A stretch of 21,946 bases of DNA from JBFFMO01 sp037968515 (GCA_037968515.1 JBBKVQ010000438.1:1-21946); one strand, 5' to 3'. Shown: positions 8,117 through 16,128, counted from the first letter of the stretch. Translations and numbers: made by a program. The notes: a model not told the origin generated them from the letters alone.

Positions 8117-8134
8117 GCGCGCGGAGTTGCGCGC
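8117..8134. repeat. GCGCGC inverted repeat between the membrane AAA+ gene and tetR
   Basis: GCGCGC (8117-8122) and GCGCGC (8129-8134) flank GGAGTT and can form a 6-bp stem. There is no T-run, so it is not a standard terminator. It may be an operator, an mRNA-stabilising hairpin or chance. Confidence 0.3.
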
Positions 8135-8137
8135 CAC

Positions 8138-10624
8138 TCATAATCCCGGGAAGTCATCGACTTCTAAGATATCGCCGCGCGCGTGGGACACCGCCGCGTT
8201 CACCATCACGACGCATTGCGCGACATTCCCGGGGAAATCGTAGTCCTCAAGTTCTCGCATGGCTTCCGCGGCGATTCCCAGAATCTCTTTCTGATGGCGC
8301 AGTGCAGATCGCACCACCAGGTGGCGGATCACGTCACTCAGAATTCCGCGGCGCCGTGCAAACGCAGGCACGATCAACTCGCGGTGCTCAAGCATCTCGT
8401 GAACTTCGTCGGTGTGGGCTTCCAGCACCGACCGGTCTTCTGCTTGGTCGTCATCAAACAACAAATACACGCGAGCATGACCCAAACAGCGGTGCAATAA
8501 AGCCTTGAGTTGATGAGTGTCCAAAAGGCGTGCTCCGCGCACGATGACCGAACCCCCATGGGCAGCCACCAGCAGTGCGTCTGGCAGATCGTCGACTTCG
8601 CTGTAACCGGATTCGTCCACAATCGATGCGATATCGATTCTGACCACGGGGCCAGGAAACGCGCTGTCGAGGTTGGCCGCAAATTGCGCTACGAACTCCT
8701 TGCCGGCGCCGACAGGTCCACCGATCACCAAGGGCTCGTCCGACTTCAACAAGTAATGGAGCGCCTTAACGAGGTCAGGCTCCAGCAGAGATTCGGCATC
8801 CATTGTGTGGCTATGGCCTCCCAGCACCTGAATCACCTGCTCAAACTCATCGGCTCGCCCTTGCAGGGCCTCGTTGTCGTTTTCGAGTGCTACCATTCGC
8901 GCTTTCAAGGTTTCGAGAGTCTTTGCAGAAATCGCTGCCTCGGCGGGCTTTTGAATGACGTCGGCCGACAGGTACGGAAGTCCTTCGATGTGGGCACTGG
9001 CCCATATGGTGGCGGTCATCGCCCGATGCGCGACCTCCGTGGCCGAAATTGGAGCGATCAAAACTTTCTCGCCGGGCCTTGGCTGCCCGAAGCCGACCAA
9101 AATCACCACCATACGGGGTATCTCGATTCCGCCGTCTGGAATGGCGAGTCGGGTCGCCAAACACATTTGCATGGTCTCGGCGATACCGGCCAAAGGGTCG
9201 GTATAGCTGTCGCCACCCGAGGGCACCTGAGCTCCTTCACGGACCAGAATTGACAACGCATCGTGCATCGCCTGTTCAGTCGGACTGGCTTCAAACCCAG
9301 TCAAACCAAGACCAAGCGCAACTGAGCGTTCCTCGGTAAACAGTACCAATCGGAATTTGGCAGGACCGGTTTCGACCGCCACGACGTCAAAATAGTCCAG
9401 AATCTTAGACTGACGTGTTTCGGGGGTCACAATCTCGTCGAGGCCCGAGGTGGCCGGACCGCGGACACACAAGATGCTGTCACCAAACCACATCAGGCCG
9501 AGGATCGTCGCTGAAAAGGGAATCCATTGTTCTTCAAGAAAAATAACTGGGTTCGACAGGTAGGCAAACAGGCCGGCGACCGTGCTCAGCACGACCACGC
9601 CCGTCAGGAAAATCCCACGCTCGGCTCCCAGCCCCGGCATCGTCCGACGCGAAAATCCAGAGACAAGTTCATAGACGATGAAAAACACGCCCAACGTGGC
9701 CGCAAACTGCAGCCCGAGCTCCGTCGTCAAAATACCACGGACCATCATCACGCTGACTGCTGTGGCGCTCGCCAGAGCAATCACCAAAGACGCGATCGGG
9801 CCGACTCCGATGCCGTCACCGTCTTCATGAAGAAAGGACCGACCCACAAATGCGATGGCTCGAGGCAAAACAAAACCGGCGACCACCATCGTAGCGAGCA
9901 CCATGTCTGCCAAGACCCACTGCGGACGAAGAGCCAACAGGCCCACCAGCGACAAGACTGCGGTTTCAATGCCCACAGCGGCCGCAAAGCGGTGGTCGAT
10001 CTTACGGTCTCGGCCTCGCCAGATGCCAGCGATCAGCAAGAGTACAAGCGCAAACAGTCCGTATTGGCCCGCCTGGAAAGGGCCGCTTTTCAGGGGCATC
10101 TTTCCAGTAAAAACAGCGTTTGCACGTTCGAATCCAAGAACCGCTTCGGGCCGGCTTGCCACAATGCTTTGGAGTCCTTCGGGCCCTACTTTGCCGGGCA
10201 ACGCTCGGCCGTCGACCTCAACAAGTTTGTCGGTGGGTTCAATTCCAGGGGGAAGACTTCCGGGCTCCATCGCGGTTCCACGCAGCGTCAGCGTGAACCG
10301 GTGCAGAGGCCGGACTGCTTGATACTCAGTGGATACCGGTTCGCCGGCAGGAGACGCGTGGTTTAGATTACGAACCAGCGACATAACATCCAGCAGGTTC
10401 TGGACTTGATGCCCAGCCAACGCTGTCAATTGGTCGCCACGTGTTAAGGTAAGTTGTGGGTCGGCACCCTCAACTTCTGCGCCAGCGCTGCGAACAACCA
10501 GTCCGGCGTCCAACGAGACGCTAAGGTCTGGAACGGCGAGTAATCTCCAAGTGGAGACGCCGAGGGCACAGAATACGAGGGCGAAGGCCAAAGCCCACCA
10601 ACCATTTGCGGAAGAATTTTGCAT
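8138..10624 (-). CDS. Polytopic membrane protein with PDZ-like regions and a degenerate NtrC-type AAA+ domain
   Basis: 828 residues. Order: an N-terminal membrane segment (about 8-30); two PDZ-like stretches (about 35-190; LTRGDQLTALAGHQV and IEPTDKLVEVDGRALPGKV); a polytopic region of six or more helices (about 190-400); a soluble alpha/beta region (about 410-560); a coiled coil (about 565-605); and a C-terminal domain (about 610-828) like the sigma-54 activator ATPase. Walker A is intact (GGPVGAGKEF, about 635), and LIVPAFARRRGILSDVIRHL and YDFPGNVAQ match the late NtrC-family blocks. The GAFTGA loop is absent, the Walker B acidic pair is replaced (SVIVRGARLL), the GNVREL arginine is lost, and there is no DNA-binding helix-turn-helix. 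It is therefore unlikely to activate sigma-54 directly; a membrane sensor or scaffold is inferred. Upstream of tetR and divergent from the MepA-like gene. The ATG has no clear Shine-Dalgarno sequence. Confidence 0.78.
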   Translation of the reverse strand: MQNSSANGWWALAFALVFCALGVSTWRLLAVPDLSVSLDAGLVVRSAGAEVEGADPQLTLTRGDQLTALAGHQVQNLLDVMSLVRNLNHASPAGEPVSTEYQAVRPLHRFTLTLRGTAMEPGSLPPGIEPTDKLVEVDGRALPGKVGPEGLQSIVASRPEAVLGFERANAVFTGKMPLKSGPFQAGQYGLFALVLLLIAGIWRGRDRKIDHRFAAAVGIETAVLSLVGLLALRPQWVLADMVLATMVVAGFVLPRAIAFVGRSFLHEDGDGIGVGPIASLVIALASATAVSVMMVRGILTTELGLQFAATLGVFFIVYELVSGFSRRTMPGLGAERGIFLTGVVVLSTVAGLFAYLSNPVIFLEEQWIPFSATILGLMWFGDSILCVRGPATSGLDEIVTPETRQSKILDYFDVVAVETGPAKFRLVLFTEERSVALGLGLTGFEASPTEQAMHDALSILVREGAQVPSGGDSYTDPLAGIAETMQMCLATRLAIPDGGIEIPRMVVILVGFGQPRPGEKVLIAPISATEVAHRAMTATIWASAHIEGLPYLSADVIQKPAEAAISAKTLETLKARMVALENDNEALQGRADEFEQVIQVLGGHSHTMDAESLLEPDLVKALHYLLKSDEPLVIGGPVGAGKEFVAQFAANLDSAFPGPVVRIDIASIVDESGYSEVDDLPDALLVAAHGGSVIVRGARLLDTHQLKALLHRCLGHARVYLLFDDDQAEDRSVLEAHTDEVHEMLEHRELIVPAFARRRGILSDVIRHLVVRSALRHQKEILGIAAEAMRELEDYDFPGNVAQCVVMVNAAVSHARGDILEVDDFPGL

Positions 10625-10678
10625 GTATGAAGTTTGCTATGAGATGGGTCCGCGGTTCTAATAGCAGACGAGGCGCCG

Positions 10679-12457
10679 ATGAATCCATTTAGACATAAGT
10701 TTTTCGTCGTAATTGCGGGCGCGGTGGTGTTTTGCAGTAGCACGACTTACGCCCAATCGGGCGTCCCTGCCCATATCGCCGCACCATGGTTGGTTGAGGA
10801 GAGTTTCGCGCTCGCTCACGAGGCTTTGGACTCAGCCGGCGCCTTGGCGTCAAAACGAAGTGTTGGGTGGCAATCTTTGGCTCCGACCCCGAAATACCGG
10901 GTTTGGCTTGATCTGAATCGTCCGAGCGCCGGCTCACTTTCGGTCGGTAGTGTGGGAACAGGGCACCTTGTCAACGCCGCTCCATTGCCAGTTGAGGGCA
11001 CGTTTCATCAAGTGATCGAGAGGCACCGCAGATATGGAACACAGTGGGGAACCCGCCAGCTAGTTGCAGCGCTGATTAGTGGAGCCAACCACGTTGGTAA
11101 CGCCGCTCCTGGCGCGCCACTCCGAATCGGGAATCTAAGCAAAAAGGGAGGCGGCGACATCCGTTGGTCGCGGTCCCATAATTCCGGTCGCGACGCCGAT
11201 ATCGCATTTTTTGTGAAAACACAGGCCGAAGGTGCATCTGTTGTGACGCCCGAACTGCTTCAGTTCGACAGCGACGGCGTTCCCGTGGGGCGACCGGACT
11301 TGGTCTTTGATGTGCACCGAAACTGGCTCTTCATCAAAGGCCTGTTGATCAACCCCGAACGAACCGTCGTTCAGTATGTATTCGTGAGCGACCCGCTCAA
11401 GGCGCTGCTTCTGGCTCACGCGGCGAGTCTTGGCGAATCCGCAGAGATCATTCAGCAAGCCGACGACGTGCTTCACCAACCGACGGACGCGCTCCCGCAC
11501 GACGACCATTTCCATGTCCGAATTGCATGCCCGCTAGAAGACCGACTTCGGGGCTGCTTGGACGCTGGACCGCGCTGGGAATGGGGAGATTGGCACGATG
11601 ACGCCCTGCTCGCCCAAGCGCTTGAGATGTCCAGCGGGTTGAAAGATGCCGATCCAGCCATTCGCTTGCAGTGTTTAGAGTACTTGGCGAACATCCGCTC
11701 GCCATACGCTGCCGATATCGCGCTTGGGTTTGGCGTGTGGAACTCCGACCCAGTGGTGCGCGAGCGTTCGCTTGAGGTCGCTAAAGCTTCGTGGACGACC
11801 TCTGGATATTCAGTCGCGATGGCTCGAAAGTTCATCTCATCAACTGACACCTCGCTCGACGAAAAGTCGACTGCGTACAAAATACTTGGTCGGAGTCAGG
11901 ATCCGTTCGCACGCGAGTTTTCGGTCGAACGTTTGAAGTCGCCCGACGTCGGTGAACCAGAACGCATCTTCGCTGCCAAAAGTCTTGGGCATTTTATGGA
12001 CGCCGACCTAGTCCCAGATTTGTTTGCGCAGTTGCTCATCCAACCACCTGCTGTTCGAGACGAAGTTGAACAAGTGTTGATGCGCATTCTGAATTATGGC
12101 CCCGAAATCAACTGGAACACCGCAAGCCCAGAAAAGGTAGTTGCAGCCATAGACAACTGGCGAGCTTGGTCGGTGGAAAACGGGAACTCAAGGCAGGCAT
12201 GGCTTGTGGCGGGGCTGCGTGAACGTGGATTACGCCTTTCCGCCATCACTGTGGATGAAATCGACCGATTGATCGGCGCGCTGCCCGATAGCCCCGATTA
12301 CGTTGTCTATAACGTGAATCGGACGCTACGCGAGACGACCGGCCGCTGGGCACCTCTTGAGGTGTCTGACGGACGGCGAGTTCATGAGTATTGGTCAAAA
12401 TGGTGGCGAAAGAACAAGGAAAGAGTTCTTGCCGGAGGCGCGGAAGGCGACGAGTAG
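10679..12457 (+). CDS. MepA-like (M74) murein endopeptidase with C-terminal HEAT-like repeats
   Basis: 592 residues, roughly twice the length of E. coli MepA. The signal peptide ends STTYA-Q (cut after about residue 25), so the protein acts in the periplasm or beyond. The catalytic region (about 60-300) has both zinc motifs of the LAS metallopeptidases: SHNSGRDADIAFF (His167, Asp174) and HDDHFHVRI (His274, His277, His279). MepA cleaves D-Ala-mDAP cross-links in peptidoglycan. Residues of about 320-480 look like alpha-helical HEAT-type repeats (LQCLEYLANI, VRERSLEVAKASW, RIFAAKSLGHFMDADLVPDL), followed by a Trp-rich end. GAGG lies 5 nt before the ATG. It converges with the DUF507 gene, the stops being 1 bp apart. 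The repeats may dock a partner or substrate. Confidence 0.88.
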   Translation: MNPFRHKFFVVIAGAVVFCSSTTYAQSGVPAHIAAPWLVEESFALAHEALDSAGALASKRSVGWQSLAPTPKYRVWLDLNRPSAGSLSVGSVGTGHLVNAAPLPVEGTFHQVIERHRRYGTQWGTRQLVAALISGANHVGNAAPGAPLRIGNLSKKGGGDIRWSRSHNSGRDADIAFFVKTQAEGASVVTPELLQFDSDGVPVGRPDLVFDVHRNWLFIKGLLINPERTVVQYVFVSDPLKALLLAHAASLGESAEIIQQADDVLHQPTDALPHDDHFHVRIACPLEDRLRGCLDAGPRWEWGDWHDDALLAQALEMSSGLKDADPAIRLQCLEYLANIRSPYAADIALGFGVWNSDPVVRERSLEVAKASWTTSGYSVAMARKFISSTDTSLDEKSTAYKILGRSQDPFAREFSVERLKSPDVGEPERIFAAKSLGHFMDADLVPDLFAQLLIQPPAVRDEVEQVLMRILNYGPEINWNTASPEKVVAAIDNWRAWSVENGNSRQAWLVAGLRERGLRLSAITVDEIDRLIGALPDSPDYVVYNVNRTLRETTGRWAPLEVSDGRRVHEYWSKWWRKNKERVLAGGAEGDE

Positions 12458-12458
12458 A

Positions 12459-12965
12459 TTACTCGAGCTGCTTGTTGCGCTTCAGATTGCCCATGACCTT
12501 CTGGTACTCGACGTCCCAGGCCTGTGAGCCTTCTTCGATATTCTTGATTTTGTCGCGCACTTCGCGGTCTAGCTCTTCGTCAATCGCCATATGGCGCTTG
12601 AGAATTGGTCGAATCCGCTTACGAAGTTCGTGGTCTTCACTGAAAACCTCTTCAACGAAGTTCGAATGAAGAAACGCTTCGATCATCTGATTGATGATGT
12701 ATCCCAGTGGATCGTCCATCTGGAAGTTCTTCTCGCGAGCGAATTGCTTTTTCGCGCGCATCAAACTTCCGCCAAACTTTGCGGCTTCATCCCGCGCACG
12801 CTCAGTGAGCTCGCGGTCCATACGGATGTACTCGCGGAGGACCGACTGAATGTCGAGTTCCACTTCCGGCAAGTTTTCTTCTAAGACCTCCAAGTCGGCC
12901 GACCGCGTCAAGACTCTAAGGACTTCTTCTGCGATAATCGGTACTTGGCCGCCGTATAGACGCAT
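12459..12965 (-). CDS. DUF507 family protein, tandemly duplicated
   Basis: 168 residues. The opening MRLYGGQVPIIAEEVLRVL and the charged helical body match DUF507, a family of unknown function common in Deltaproteobacteria and Aquificae. Two similar halves are visible: VLREYIRMDRELTERARDEA in the N-terminal half lines up with ILKRHMAIDEELDREVRDKI in the C-terminal half, suggesting an internal duplication. No signal peptide or membrane segment is seen, so it is predicted cytosolic. GAGA precedes the ATG at 12965. It is the last gene of the minus-strand run, 161 bp downstream of pgsA; its stop is 1 bp from that of the convergent MepA-like gene. Confidence 0.88.
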   Translation of the reverse strand: MRLYGGQVPIIAEEVLRVLTRSADLEVLEENLPEVELDIQSVLREYIRMDRELTERARDEAAKFGGSLMRAKKQFAREKNFQMDDPLGYIINQMIEAFLHSNFVEEVFSEDHELRKRIRPILKRHMAIDEELDREVRDKIKNIEEGSQAWDVEYQKVMGNLKRNKQLE

Positions 12966-13126
12966 GTTTGTTCTCTCGTTCGAGCTCAGGAAAGGCGAGC
13001 TCTGCTGGACGAAAAATCGTCCAATTCAACGCATAAAATCCCCGCCCGTAGGCAGATATTCCGCAGGATGTGGGCTTTTTACCCTATTCAAACTGATTTA
13101 CAAGACAAAAGACCGCCAACCCGCGC

Positions 13127-13735
13127 TCAATCTGACTTCTCGGACTGTCCGCCGATGGCCTTCACGAAGCCAGAGAAATACTGCCAAGCGCTGCCGAGGC
13201 TAAAAAGCACTGAAATACACAGCACCCAAAAACCGATGATATGGAAGTTCACTTTCATCTGAACGAAGAACCAATCAACTTCGTAGGTGTAGTGAACAAG
13301 CAGGCCTATCAAGCCCACCATCTGCAGCGCGGTTTTGAGTTTTCCGCCCTCGCCTGCCGCAATCACGAGGCCCTCAGAGGCCGCGAGCGCCCGAAGCGAA
13401 GTGACTGAGATTTCCCGGGCCAAGATGATGCAGACCAGCGAGGCCGGCACTCTACCGAGCGCCACAAGCATGATCAGTGCACTATTCACCAGCAGTTTAT
13501 CGGCGAGCGGGTCGAGGAACTTCCCAGTCAAGCTGACCAAGTTCATTTTTCGGGCAATATAACCGTCGAGCCAATCGGTGACGCCAGCCACCCAGAAAAA
13601 CACAAACGCATAAAACGAGGCGGAAGGCGTGCCATCATAGATGAGCAGGCAAACGATAGGAACCAGGGCGATACGAAACAGCGTCAGAATATTCGGCACA
13701 TTGACGATATCCTGACGAATGGTATTTGCTCTCAA
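13127..13735 (-). CDS. pgsA: CDP-diacylglycerol--glycerol-3-phosphate 3-phosphatidyltransferase
   Basis: 202 residues. An inner-membrane enzyme that makes phosphatidylglycerol phosphate from CDP-diacylglycerol and glycerol 3-phosphate, the committed step to phosphatidylglycerol and cardiolipin. The CDP-alcohol phosphotransferase signature is complete: Asp54-x2-Asp57-Gly58-x2-Ala61-Arg62-x8-Gly71-x3-Asp75-x3-Asp79 (DWLDGYIARK through GKFLDPLADK). About four to five further hydrophobic segments follow. The start is read as TTG at 13735, because AGGAG lies 8 nt upstream and the family-typical VNVPNILTLFRI follows closely. An ATG 36 nt further upstream lacks this support. The TTG overlaps the TGA of the transglycosylase gene (TTGA), indicating translational coupling. 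Confidence 0.94.
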   Translation of the reverse strand: MRANTIRQDIVNVPNILTLFRIALVPIVCLLIYDGTPSASFYAFVFFWVAGVTDWLDGYIARKMNLVSLTGKFLDPLADKLLVNSALIMLVALGRVPASLVCIILAREISVTSLRALAASEGLVIAAGEGGKLKTALQMVGLIGLLVHYTYEVDWFFVQMKVNFHIIGFWVLCISVLFSLGSAWQYFSGFVKAIGGQSEKSD

Positions 13736-14388
13736 TCGACCAGCTCCTGGGCGGCGTACGTGCGGTACCATCGGTACACATGCGCAACGTAGCCCCGTGT
13801 TTGGGGATAGGGTATTCCGTCGTATCTCGCGACGGCTGCATCCCCGGCGTTATACGCCGCGAGAATCAAGTTAATATCGCCGTTATAACGGTCGATCAGA
13901 ATTCGCAAAAAACGAGTTCCGCCAAAAATATTCTGGCGGGGATCGAATGGGTCGGTCACATTGACCGAAGCCGCAGTGCGCGGCATCAGTTGCATCAGTC
14001 CCATAGCGCCAGCATGGCTCAACGCGTTGGGATTAAAGTGACTTTCGACTCGAATCACGCCCTTTACGAACCCAAACGGGACGTCATAGGCCGCGCATGC
14101 TTCCCGGATAATATCGTCGAATGCGCCTTCACCCCGCTCGGCTTCCCGCGTGGGTGGAGTGGTGATCACAGTTCGGCCGTCGGGCGTCTTCACTTCTTTT
14201 TGGACTTTGGCTTGCGATACTGTTTTGCCGGACTTGCCCTCGATCACTTCCAGCAATTTCAGGTCAGACCTGCGCTCGGTTGTGATGATAACTTCCCCGT
14301 CTGGCCCTTGATATCTGTAGAGTTCCGCCATCACGACATCGCTCCAGACCAGGACTCCCAAAAAAACGGTTAGTAAGACAATTCGCAC
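13732..14388 (-). CDS. Lytic transglycosylase (SLT domain) with DUF4124-like N-terminus
   Basis: 218 residues. The N-terminal hydrophobic stretch (residues 3-20, ending VVMA) is a likely signal peptide, so it acts on peptidoglycan in the periplasm, cutting the MurNAc-GlcNAc bond to leave 1,6-anhydroMurNAc. Residues 21-40 (AELYRYQGPDGEVIITTERR) resemble the DUF4124 beta module. Residues of about 90-215 form the SLT lysozyme-like domain: GVIRVESHFNPNALS with catalytic Glu115, AGAMGLMQLMPRTA, NIFGGTRFLRILIDRY and ILAAYNAGDAAVARYDGIP. GTG 14388 is taken as the start, with GGAG 6 nt upstream; in-frame codons further upstream cross a terminator and the preceding gene. It overlaps pgsA at its 3' end. 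Confidence 0.92.
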   Translation of the reverse strand: MRIVLLTVFLGVLVWSDVVMAELYRYQGPDGEVIITTERRSDLKLLEVIEGKSGKTVSQAKVQKEVKTPDGRTVITTPPTREAERGEGAFDDIIREACAAYDVPFGFVKGVIRVESHFNPNALSHAGAMGLMQLMPRTAASVNVTDPFDPRQNIFGGTRFLRILIDRYNGDINLILAAYNAGDAAVARYDGIPYPQTRGYVAHVYRWYRTYAAQELVD

Positions 14389-14402
14389 CGAAGTCTCCAA
14401 AA

Positions 14403-14439
14403 CAAAAAACGCGCACCCCGACTCTAAGCGAGGTGCGCG
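14403..14439 (-). terminator. Rho-independent terminator after the cysteine-rich lipoprotein gene
   Basis: On the minus strand CGCGCACC (14432-14439) pairs with GGTGCGCG (14410-14417) around a 14-nt loop, followed at once by a T-run. It ends the transcript of the upstream gene (stop at 14465) and lies only about 15-20 nt before the transglycosylase start codon, so some read-through or an upstream promoter must feed that gene. Confidence 0.8.
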
Positions 14440-14464
14440 CGTGTCGCAAGATATGGGCTGAGTC

Positions 14465-16012
14465 TTAACGGGTACAGTATCCAAGTTCGCAAGAGCCTGT
14501 TCGGCATTCCGACCCGGCCAAGCACTGAACTGTGCAGAATCCGTCAACGCAGACTCCTTCGCCGCCGCAATCGGTCGAGCGACGGCATTCGAAGCCGCGT
14601 CGTGTGTCTGGCTCACAAACACCGTGATTGCACATCATCTTGTCGCCACATGCCGCGTCGTTTGCGCACTGGTCGAAACAAAGGCTGTTGACACAAACCT
14701 TGCCCGAGCCGCACTCGGTGTTGGTTGAACAAGCCACGGTCGGAGCCGGGTTTGGCTTGCACAGGCCTGCCTGACAAGTATGCGAGAACGGACAGTCTGT
14801 GTTTGTGGTGCAATCGAAGTTGCAGAAGTTGTCGAGGCACGACTTCTCGAGGCCACATTGTGCGTCGGTGATGCAAACGGTTGGTACAACCTTGCAGGTT
14901 CCAGCCACGCAACTTTCGCACGGCTCACACTCGTCGCTGGACAGACAAGCCAGATTTACGGGTTGGTCGGCCACACAGACATGAGAAGCGTTGCAGGTTT
15001 CTGCCTGACGACAGTCGAGGCTGGTTCCGCAACCAAGTCGGCATTCACCGCGCTCGCAGAATGCTCCTGGGCCACATTGCCCATCGTTGAGGCAAATCTC
15101 GTCATTAACGCATCGCCCGTTTTCGCAACGTTCGTTGGTTCCGCAGGCGGCAGCCCCGGTACACGCCGCGGCGTTAGTCGGGTCTGGGTCAGGTGTGGTC
15201 GTGTTGTTCGTGTTATTCGTCGAGCCGTTGGTCCCGTTGTTCGTCGTATTATTCGTGTTGTTGTTCGTATTGTTGTTTGGGTTCGGATTGCCAACGACTG
15301 GAACTGTTGGGTTGGCGGGGTCAGCGCCAACACAGACTCCACGCCAGCACACACCTGCTCCGCAATCACTGTTGGCTTCGCAACCCGAGTTGCACAGGCC
15401 GTCGAAACAAGCCGCATCTTGCCCGCATTCGTTGTCGAGCGCACAGGCTACCTGGCAGGCGCCGTCGGTACACTGACCGCCGGCTCCACATTCGCCATCA
15501 GCCGTGCAAGGTCCACCGACAACGCAGCGACCATCAAAACACACTTCATCGGTGCCGCAGTCGATATTGACTTCGCACAGAGGAACACAGACGCCATCAA
15601 TGCTGCAGAACTCGCCTGCGAAGCAGGTTGATGCGTCATCGCACTGCCGTGCAGGAACACATTGCCCTTCGTCGCATCGTCGCGACGCACAATCGGAGTC
15701 TCCAACACAGGTCGTTACCGGTTCAATAGGCTGACAGTAGCGATCACGTGTGCAGTAGTCGCCTTCGTCGCAATCGGAGTTTGACGCACAAACGTCGCAG
15801 CACCCGCCTTCTCGGCAGACCTGGTCAGTTGGACACTGGTCGTCGGTCCCGCAACTGACCGGCTCACACTGGCCGTCGTCGCAGGATACATTGATGTTTT
15901 CTTCATCATCACAACCACCGCAGGCGGAGGCGGCAATGAAGCCGGTCATCATCAGTGCTCGAGCCAGGCGTCCTGCCCATGTCATCGTGCTTTGGTTTTT
16001 AGTTGTGTTCAT
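14465..16012 (-). CDS. Cysteine-rich repeat lipoprotein with Asn/Thr linker
   Basis: 515 residues. A signal segment (residues 13-30) ends ASAC (Cys31), a possible lipobox with a weak -3 position. The mature protein consists of roughly a dozen or more short cysteine units of the form CxxxxxCxxxxxCxxxxC, for example CEVNIDCGTDEVCFDGRC and CTADGECGAGGQCTDGAC, as in Dickkopf/EGF-like repeats. Two cysteine-rich halves are joined at about residues 240-285 by a PNNNTNNNTNNTT-type linker, a likely flexible and possibly glycosylated spacer. It is expected to be exported and heavily disulfide-bonded; its role is unknown. The ATG at 16012 is preferred to the adjacent GTG, with GAGGAG 6 nt upstream. Monocistronic by appearance: the eno terminator lies upstream and its own terminator downstream. 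Confidence 0.85.
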   Translation of the reverse strand: MNTTKNQSTMTWAGRLARALMMTGFIAASACGGCDDEENINVSCDDGQCEPVSCGTDDQCPTDQVCREGGCCDVCASNSDCDEGDYCTRDRYCQPIEPVTTCVGDSDCASRRCDEGQCVPARQCDDASTCFAGEFCSIDGVCVPLCEVNIDCGTDEVCFDGRCVVGGPCTADGECGAGGQCTDGACQVACALDNECGQDAACFDGLCNSGCEANSDCGAGVCWRGVCVGADPANPTVPVVGNPNPNNNTNNNTNNTTNNGTNGSTNNTNNTTTPDPDPTNAAACTGAAACGTNERCENGRCVNDEICLNDGQCGPGAFCERGECRLGCGTSLDCRQAETCNASHVCVADQPVNLACLSSDECEPCESCVAGTCKVVPTVCITDAQCGLEKSCLDNFCNFDCTTNTDCPFSHTCQAGLCKPNPAPTVACSTNTECGSGKVCVNSLCFDQCANDAACGDKMMCNHGVCEPDTRRGFECRRSTDCGGEGVCVDGFCTVQCLAGSECRTGSCELGYCTR

Positions 16013-16100
16013 CACACACTCCTCACGTGAAGCGTCTCATCATTAAAATTGGTCTACGCCGTTTTGACCGCGTTTGAGACTAAATATTCATGCAAGAAGC

Positions 16101-16128
16101 AAAAAAGGCGGCCGAAGCCGCCGTTTTT
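16101..16128 (-). terminator. Rho-independent terminator of eno
   Basis: The minus strand reads GGCGGC-TTCG-GCCGCC (16107-16122) followed by six T (16101-16106). The loop is the very stable C(UUCG)G tetraloop. The A/T-runs on both sides make it potentially bidirectional. It ends the operon that finishes with eno (stop at 16149). Confidence 0.93.

Noticed and set aside
10229..10260. GGTTCAATTCC resembling a tRNA T-arm
   Set aside because: No acceptor stem, anticodon arm or D-arm can be folded around it, and it lies within the membrane protein coding sequence.
9527..10366. 279-codon open frame on the plus strand
   Set aside because: Antisense to the NtrC-like membrane protein gene. The product is a His/Arg/Gln-rich mixture without domain features, typical of shadow translation.
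12966..13126. GAGCTC-N9-GAGCTC repeat and AT-rich stretch upstream of the DUF507 gene as a possible small RNA or terminator
   Set aside because: GAGCTC is a self-palindrome, there is no T-run after the stem, and no clear promoter is visible. The 161-bp gap is ordinary leader and spacer as far as can be seen.
14389..14622. In-frame N-terminal extension of the transglycosylase
   Set aside because: It would run through a rho-independent terminator and overlap the end of the cysteine-rich gene, and would bury the signal peptide. The GTG at 14388 has its own GGAG.
14780..15631. 283-codon open frame on the plus strand with Val/Ala-rich hydrophobic runs
   Set aside because: It is the reverse complement of the cysteine-repeat and Asn/Thr linker coding region. 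Its apparent hydrophobic segments come from reading AAC/ACC codons backwards.
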